From positions 23,758-87,757 of the forward strand of contig MU603993.1 of the NCBI GenBank assembly GCA_025201845.1: a stretch of DNA of 64,000 bases, in the 5' to 3' direction. The notes under the pieces are model-generated. The model saw nothing but the letters and a program-made list of their open reading frames with translations, made no database searches and was not told where the DNA came from. The stretch is from Martensiomyces pterosporus. Lineage: Eukaryota > Kickxellomycota > Kickxellomycetes > Kickxellales > Kickxellaceae. Below are positions 59,408 to 64,000 of this stretch, in pieces. The position numbers and the translations under genes were made by a program. Position 1 is the stretch's first letter, and the number at the start of each line of letters is the position of its first letter.

Positions 59408-62400
59408 ATGGTTCGGTACACATCGTCAGAAAAACCTGCTCTGACGCCGGGCTCCTATATTACGCCTGGTGGAATATCCCAAATGGCAATTCTGATGAAT
59501 TCCTCGCAAATCCAAGCACCGCACACGGCCAATCGCCCGCAGTCCACCACCGAGCAAAGGTCCACCGCTGCCGCCTCTGGTGCCGTCGCCGCAGCAACAG
59601 AGGCCAGTGTTCCGCCGCACATCAGCCAGACACACACCACTGAGCACTGGATGGCACCATGGCTTACAAAGCAGGAAAAGGGATCAAATATCATGCCGGC
59701 CGTTGTCAACACCACTGCTGTGGTATTGCTGCCAGCTATTGCCAAACCGCAGAGCCCAAAAGCTCCATACATCCCCACAGCTTCTGGCAGGCAGGGGCGG
59801 TCAGTTCGCGCAGAGGCTGTTCAGCAAGTGGCAGCAGCACCGCTGCACGCCAGAGATGGCGGTAGAATTGGCAAGAGGAAGCGTCGGACACCCACGAGGT
59901 CGCTCTCTTTACATGACAGGGACAATAGCGGTAACAATACTAATAATAAGCGGCACGCAAGGGCGTTCCAAACCCTGAGGATGTCATACCTGGACGACTA
60001 CCAGCGTGACCCAATGGCGTATTCGCGTGCATTGATGGGCACTGAACGTCCCAAGAACCACAGCGGCTACGCGGCCACTACCGCAGCGAAATATTCCATC
60101 CCATCCACACCGGCCGACACGAGCAACTCGAACGCCATGTCTGCTGGGGGCAGCAAGAGCAGCGCTGGTGGTCGCGCCTGCTCGTCGGCATCAACGTCGT
60201 CGACCTCGTCGCCGCTACCCGAGTATAGGCGCAGTCCGGTTTTGCGCAAAAGCATGTCGGCCGCCATCCACCGGCTGTTTCCGTCGCTGAGCGAGTCCAC
60301 GCCAACCACCCCCGCTAGCACAACCCCAGCGACTGCCACGCAGATGTCAGCTGCCCTTGCTCCTGCCGCAAGCGATGGTGCCGCTGCCTGCACGAGTGAG
60401 GGTGGCTTGCACATCGCTTCCTCAAGAACACACAATATGTCTCTAGTGGTGCCATATCCAGCCCACAATCCTTCGTCTTCATTGGTATTGTGCTCGCCAT
60501 CATCTGCACCAACGACATCATCACCATCAAGCGCTGCAGCGGCAACTCATTCACACTCGAATACCCACAGCACTCTGGCACCACCTCGCCAGCGCTCACA
60601 TCCACCCACAGCCACGTCAAAGCTCCACGACAATGAGATCAAGCCGAATGCTTCTGGCGCAGATAACAATCCGTTTATCACTGATGAGCTAAGCCGTGAG
60701 ATATTCAATCTCAGGCCTGTGGCCAATTCGTGCCCCGTCAAGTGGGCAAAAGGTAAGAGCAGCTTTCTCGCATTTCCACACGCCCAGTTCCCCCAATTCC
60801 TCCGTCCGCCTGCCTTCCTGCTATTGCGTGTGCGCATGAGGCGGATTGAGTGGCAACCGGCGTCCTAGTTGCGCTGCGCACTGCACAGCACTGCATTGCT
60901 CCACTGGCATTGTTTTACGTGCTCCTCGTAGCACACACATACACATGTCATTTATTATTATTATTATACAATGCGTACATGTCTGCTCTTTATATGTGCG
61001 CTTTTGTTCTCTGAAAGCGCACATAGGCAGCCAACGCACAATGGCCAGGCGATGCTCAGGCGCAGGATGCCCATGTTGACACCCTCCTTTGCCTGCACCC
61101 TCAGGCGTCTGACCGCTATGCGCTGGGTGCGCTTCATGCCGCACTCGTCCAAGCATAATCCCCTCTGCAAGCGCGTCTCCTTTACCGAGTCTAGCTGTGC
61201 GTGAAGTGGCATACGCCTTTTATGCTTTTGCAGCAAAAGCGGAGAAATCGGATGGGAAAGAATGGGGCTATGCAGCATGTCGCACCCCGCTTGACGCAAG
61301 AGACACGAAAGCAAGGTGTGTTTTGAAAGCTGTGCAGCGATCGAGCTACATCCTCTGCTCTCGCCCCTCAAGAACAGAGATGGTAGCTCCAGCGCATGCA
61401 ATATGCTGCGCATGTAGAAAGTCTTTCTCGCCTTTGTCCTCCCTTATCGCTCAATAGTCTGGACAAGTAAACGAGCACTAGTGCGCAGCCGTTGTCTCCT
61501 TTTTTTGACAGCCAGCCCCTTGTTGCCATTTCATGTGGCCACACCTCTCCTTCCATTGACGCTGGATATACATGGTGGCATGATGTCCTCATTCACGGCA
61601 CCCTTGCGTGCATTATAAGAAAGTGGCATATGAGCAAGCGTCCCTGCCCTCCACTCCGTCTGAAATGTGGGGTGTGGGATTTGCTGCGCGTATGCTCGCC
61701 CTTCTCTCTGCTCAATAATGAACAGCGCTCTCCCCCGCCTCGAGTATCGCCCTTGCATATTTCGCTGCCACCTCCCCGTCCACTCCACCCTTCCCTCACA
61801 CACCCCTGGCGACGTGCAAGCTCGTGATGCCTTTTGCCTGTGAGTCGGCAACAAGCACACGCTGCACTGCCCACCTGGCTCTGACACAGGCAGCATAGCT
61901 CCTACAAAGGCCGGAGGTTGCATGCAGTCGCGCCTCCATTCAGTATCTGGTGAATGGCGGTCTCAATCCTCTCGAGGAGGACTCGAGGTGGATTTTGCAA
62001 CTAGTGCTGCTTTGACCCGGGTGCACCCTTATTCACGCAGCTCATTTATGCCCCCTTGCGTGCACCTCATTTGCTGCAGCCCCGACATGCATTTATTCGT
62101 TTTTTATTACGGAGCACGCATTGCTACACCTGCTTTCTATTGCTTTGATTGCTTTGATTCGAGATGCGAGTAATGCCGCTATTCTTCTTTTGGCCGCATG
62201 CCTACACCACAGAGTGGAATACGCATTTAGCTCCTTGTCTACACACAAACGCACACACGTATTATCCCATGCCATCTGCATTGTTTTCTCATTCACTGGG
62301 ATTCCACTTGTCACATAATCATTCCACCCACGCAGCCATCCATTCTTCCCCTGCCTGCTTGTTTGTTTCCCCCGCTGCATGTCGGCATCTTGCAACGCCA

Positions 62401-62997
62401 ACAATCTGAACACATCGCATTCTTCTTTCTCAACCCACCCCCGTGTCATATCGCTTTGCCTTCTTGCATGTCTCCTATCACATCACTGCTTGCTCTGACC
62501 CACGATTCTTCTATACCGCTCGTGGGCTTATGCAATGCGAGGCTCACTCATTGTTTGCACGTGTAACGATTTACACCGCCCGTCACACATACGCATGTAC
62601 GCACTGTAAAAATAGCCATCACCACCACCATCACGTCTCTAACAAACAGCATTCGCCTGCGCCATTCGCTTTCTTTTTCAAATGCACGGGTTGTATGTTA
62701 GCCGCTCCTGTGGACGTGTCGGACTATCCAATGGTCGAGTGGCTGTCCCGGGCAGAAAGGGACTGCTGCTCAATCCTGCGCCTGTTCCCTGAGCAATACC
62801 TGGCCATCAAGCAGTCGCTCGTGCGCGCCGGCCGCACAATGCCCCACGGGACGTTTAAAAAGCGCGATGCGCAGAAGCTGTGTCGTGTGGATGTCAACAA
62901 GACGAGCAAGGTCTTTGAGTGGTTCGTCAAGCTGGGCTGGATCCCCGATGCTACCGGCAAAGCTCACCACAATTCGCATAGCAGCTATGCCTCTTAG
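59408..62997 (+). CDS. SWIRM-domain protein, Fun19/Laf type
   Basis: Two exons, 59408-60752 and 62702-62997, join in phase 1 (donor GTAAGA, acceptor TGTTAG) to give 546 aa. Exon 1 is disordered, Ser/Thr/Ala-rich, with a basic KRKRRTPTR patch and a conserved end (NPFITDELSREIFNLRPVAN, CPVKWAKG). Exon 2 carries the SWIRM domain: DVSDYPMVEWLSRAERD, LFPEQYLAIKQSLVRAGR, and KKRDAQKLCRVDVNKTSKVF, then WFVKLGWIPD. The VKWxKG and xPVDVSDYPM halves sit together across the splice join, as in yeast Fun19 and fission-yeast Laf1/Laf2, which associate with the Clr6/Rpd3L histone deacetylase. A nuclear, chromatin-binding role is inferred. A TATA box lies about 510 bp upstream of the ATG. Confidence 0.85.
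60753..62701 (+). other. predicted 1949-bp intron of the SWIRM gene
   Basis: Donor G|GTAAGAGC and acceptor GTTAG|CC in matching phase. It is many times longer than other introns in the window. It contains an ATT-repeat stretch (60951-60966) and several short frames on both strands with no recognised domain. An unrecognised small exon or nested gene inside cannot be excluded. Confidence 0.65.
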
Positions 62998-63213
62998 CTC
63001 AGACGGTGTGTGGAGCTGGGCTCGCTCCATCGACAACAGCGCACTTCTTTTCCTGCTCTTTGGCTGAGCAGCATACAAGGGAACGTCGCCTTTAGTGCCC
63101 GCGTCCATGCGCTCTATCCCCCAGCCCAATGCAGCAGCAGTCTCTCCATGTGTAATATGTACCAACACCAATTAAAGCATATATTCTAAACAAACAAAAC
63201 GCATGCGTGTATC

Positions 63214-64000
63214 TTACAAGCAAATCCTGGAGTACCACTTGGCGTGCACCTGCCAGTTGAATCGACACAAGCGGCTGATTCTCAGCAGCAATGCAGCCAC
63301 GTCTTTGTGAACAGCACCCAGCCCAGCGCGCGATAGCTCTGCCACCATGGCACCCGAGCCTTCCTCCAGCCTCTTCGAGAGAGCGCCAGGCGACTCGTCC
63401 TTGTCCAGCTCAGCAAGGATAAATCTCCGCAGACGCTGCTCCATCACTCGGAACACCGGATCCTCCGTGTTTAGTGTCTTTCGCACAAGCCTGTCTGCCA
63501 ACCCGCCGAAGCCTGATGCCGCTTTCTGCACGGTGGCGACTATGCGGTCCATGGTAACGTCATCTGAACGCAACAAGGTAAGCCATTCTTCCGTGCACCT
63601 GTGCAGCTCGGTGTCTGAAACGGATATGTTGTTCTGACGTGCAAGGTTCTTGACCAGCGTCCCCAGTGCGGCAGCGCTGAGTATCACCTGGATCTCGTTT
63701 TGCATGTGGTGTATCCGCTGGCGATCCAATGCCAGCGTGGCTGGTGTGGCTTCGGCGGACAATGGCTGGCGAGCAAAACAGAGGTCAAGGACAGCCTCAA
63801 GGAACACATGCATGGCCCTCGGCTGTCTAGTGGTAGCAGCCAGTGTGCACCTGCCGCCCTGCTCACGGCTGGCCGCTTCCTTCATCCACCCGGTGGTCAG
63901 CTCCACAATGGCGCCATCGTCCTCACACACGCGCTGCAGCATCTGGGCCATTTTGGACCGCTCGTACTCCACCGCATGCACAAGCAGCCACGGACGCACG
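63214..64000 (-). CDS. TCP11-like protein, C-terminal part (5' end outside the window)
   Basis: Open frame entering from the right edge of the window, 262 residues visible, ending TAA at 63214. The helical pattern and the segment ALDRQRIHHMQNEIQVILS with SAAALGTLVKNLARQ resemble the C-terminal region of T-complex protein 11 (SOK1 in yeast), linked to cAMP/PKA signalling. The tail, ending in a basic WQVHAKWYSRICL, shows the usual helical C-terminus. No start codon can be assigned because the gene is cut. The family call rests on a single conserved block, so it is moderate. Convergent with the SWIRM gene. Confidence 0.6.
   Translation of the reverse strand, partial: VRPWLLVHAVEYERSKMAQMLQRVCEDDGAIVELTTGWMKEAASREQGGRCTLAATTRQPRAMHVFLEAVLDLCFARQPLSAEATPATLALDRQRIHHMQNEIQVILSAAALGTLVKNLARQNNISVSDTELHRCTEEWLTLLRSDDVTMDRIVATVQKAASGFGGLADRLVRKTLNTEDPVFRVMEQRLRRFILAELDKDESPGALSKRLEEGSGAMVAELSRAGLGAVHKDVAALLLRISRLCRFNWQVHAKWYSRICL

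Noticed and set aside
60964..61413. 149-aa minus-strand ORF within the SWIRM intron as a nested gene
   Set aside because: No start context, TATA or domain. The Cys/Leu-rich composition looks like chance, though it is worth re-checking with transcripts.
1..64000. CRISPR arrays, insertion sequences, retrotransposons or viral insertions
   Set aside because: No regularly spaced repeats, transposase, reverse transcriptase, integrase or terminal repeats were seen. Tandem repeats found are simple minisatellites or the single 82-bp duplication.

Overview
The window is nuclear DNA from a fungus. Genes are dense (31 supported protein genes in 64 kb) and lie on both strands. Several carry spliceosomal introns with clear GTAAG donors and TAG acceptors, mostly 90-200 bp long. 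Metazoa, plants and bacteria are argued against by a chitin-synthase-family protein, a fungal-type DAHP synthase, ATP synthase subunits g and k, a Fun19/Laf-type SWIRM protein and a GPI-anchored cysteine-rich wall protein. Several families that common yeasts lack are also present: a TMEM94-type P-ATPase relative, UVSSA, a Fused/STK36-like kinase and a class-2 (mitochondrial, quinone-linked) DHODH. My inference is an early-diverging, non-Dikarya filamentous fungus, for example of the Kickxellomycotina/Coemansia type. The species cannot be named from the sequence alone.

Layout. 1-11 kb: condensin subunit Cnd1 (minus), then on plus a Dug1/CNDP2 dipeptidase, a Dap1/PGRMC haem protein, a HAD phosphatase and DHODH. 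12-18 kb: a large two-exon chitin-synthase-like membrane protein whose catalytic motifs are all altered. 18-30 kb: a mitochondrial RsfS/Iojap factor, an orphan 83-aa ORF, the five-exon mitochondrial tRNA thiouridylase (TRMU), an ABHD1/3-type hydrolase, Memo, four-exon ATP synthase subunit g and DAHP synthase. 30-44 kb: a three-exon CLASP-N/TOG protein, a 607-aa coiled-coil orphan, a PhnP-like MBL hydrolase, an HTATIP2-like reductase, a three-exon Cox14-like microprotein, a Bet1-type SNARE, a mitochondrial orphan followed by a perfect 82-bp tandem duplication, Dis3/Rrp44 and two-exon ATP synthase subunit k. 44.5-56.3 kb: a run of minus-strand genes (PIG-H, TMEM94-like, a possible 65-aa protein, UVSSA, Fused-like kinase, GPI-anchored secreted protein, glyoxalase I). 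56.3-64 kb: a 3.1-kb gene-free stretch, a two-exon SWIRM gene with a 1.95-kb intron, and the 3' part of a TCP11-like gene cut by the window edge.

There is no operon-like pathway cluster. The recurring theme is nuclear genes for mitochondrial function (DHODH, RsfS, TRMU, Atp20, Atp19, Cox14-like, the 141-aa orphan). Exon joins were worked out by hand from splice-site sequence and phase. In the spliced genes every junction keeps the reading frame, and in the conserved families it also restores the family alignment. The best candidates for something undescribed are the apparently catalytically dead chitin-synthase homologue and the fungal Fused-like kinase with altered HRD and DFG motifs. No mobile element, CRISPR array, rRNA or convincing tRNA was found.
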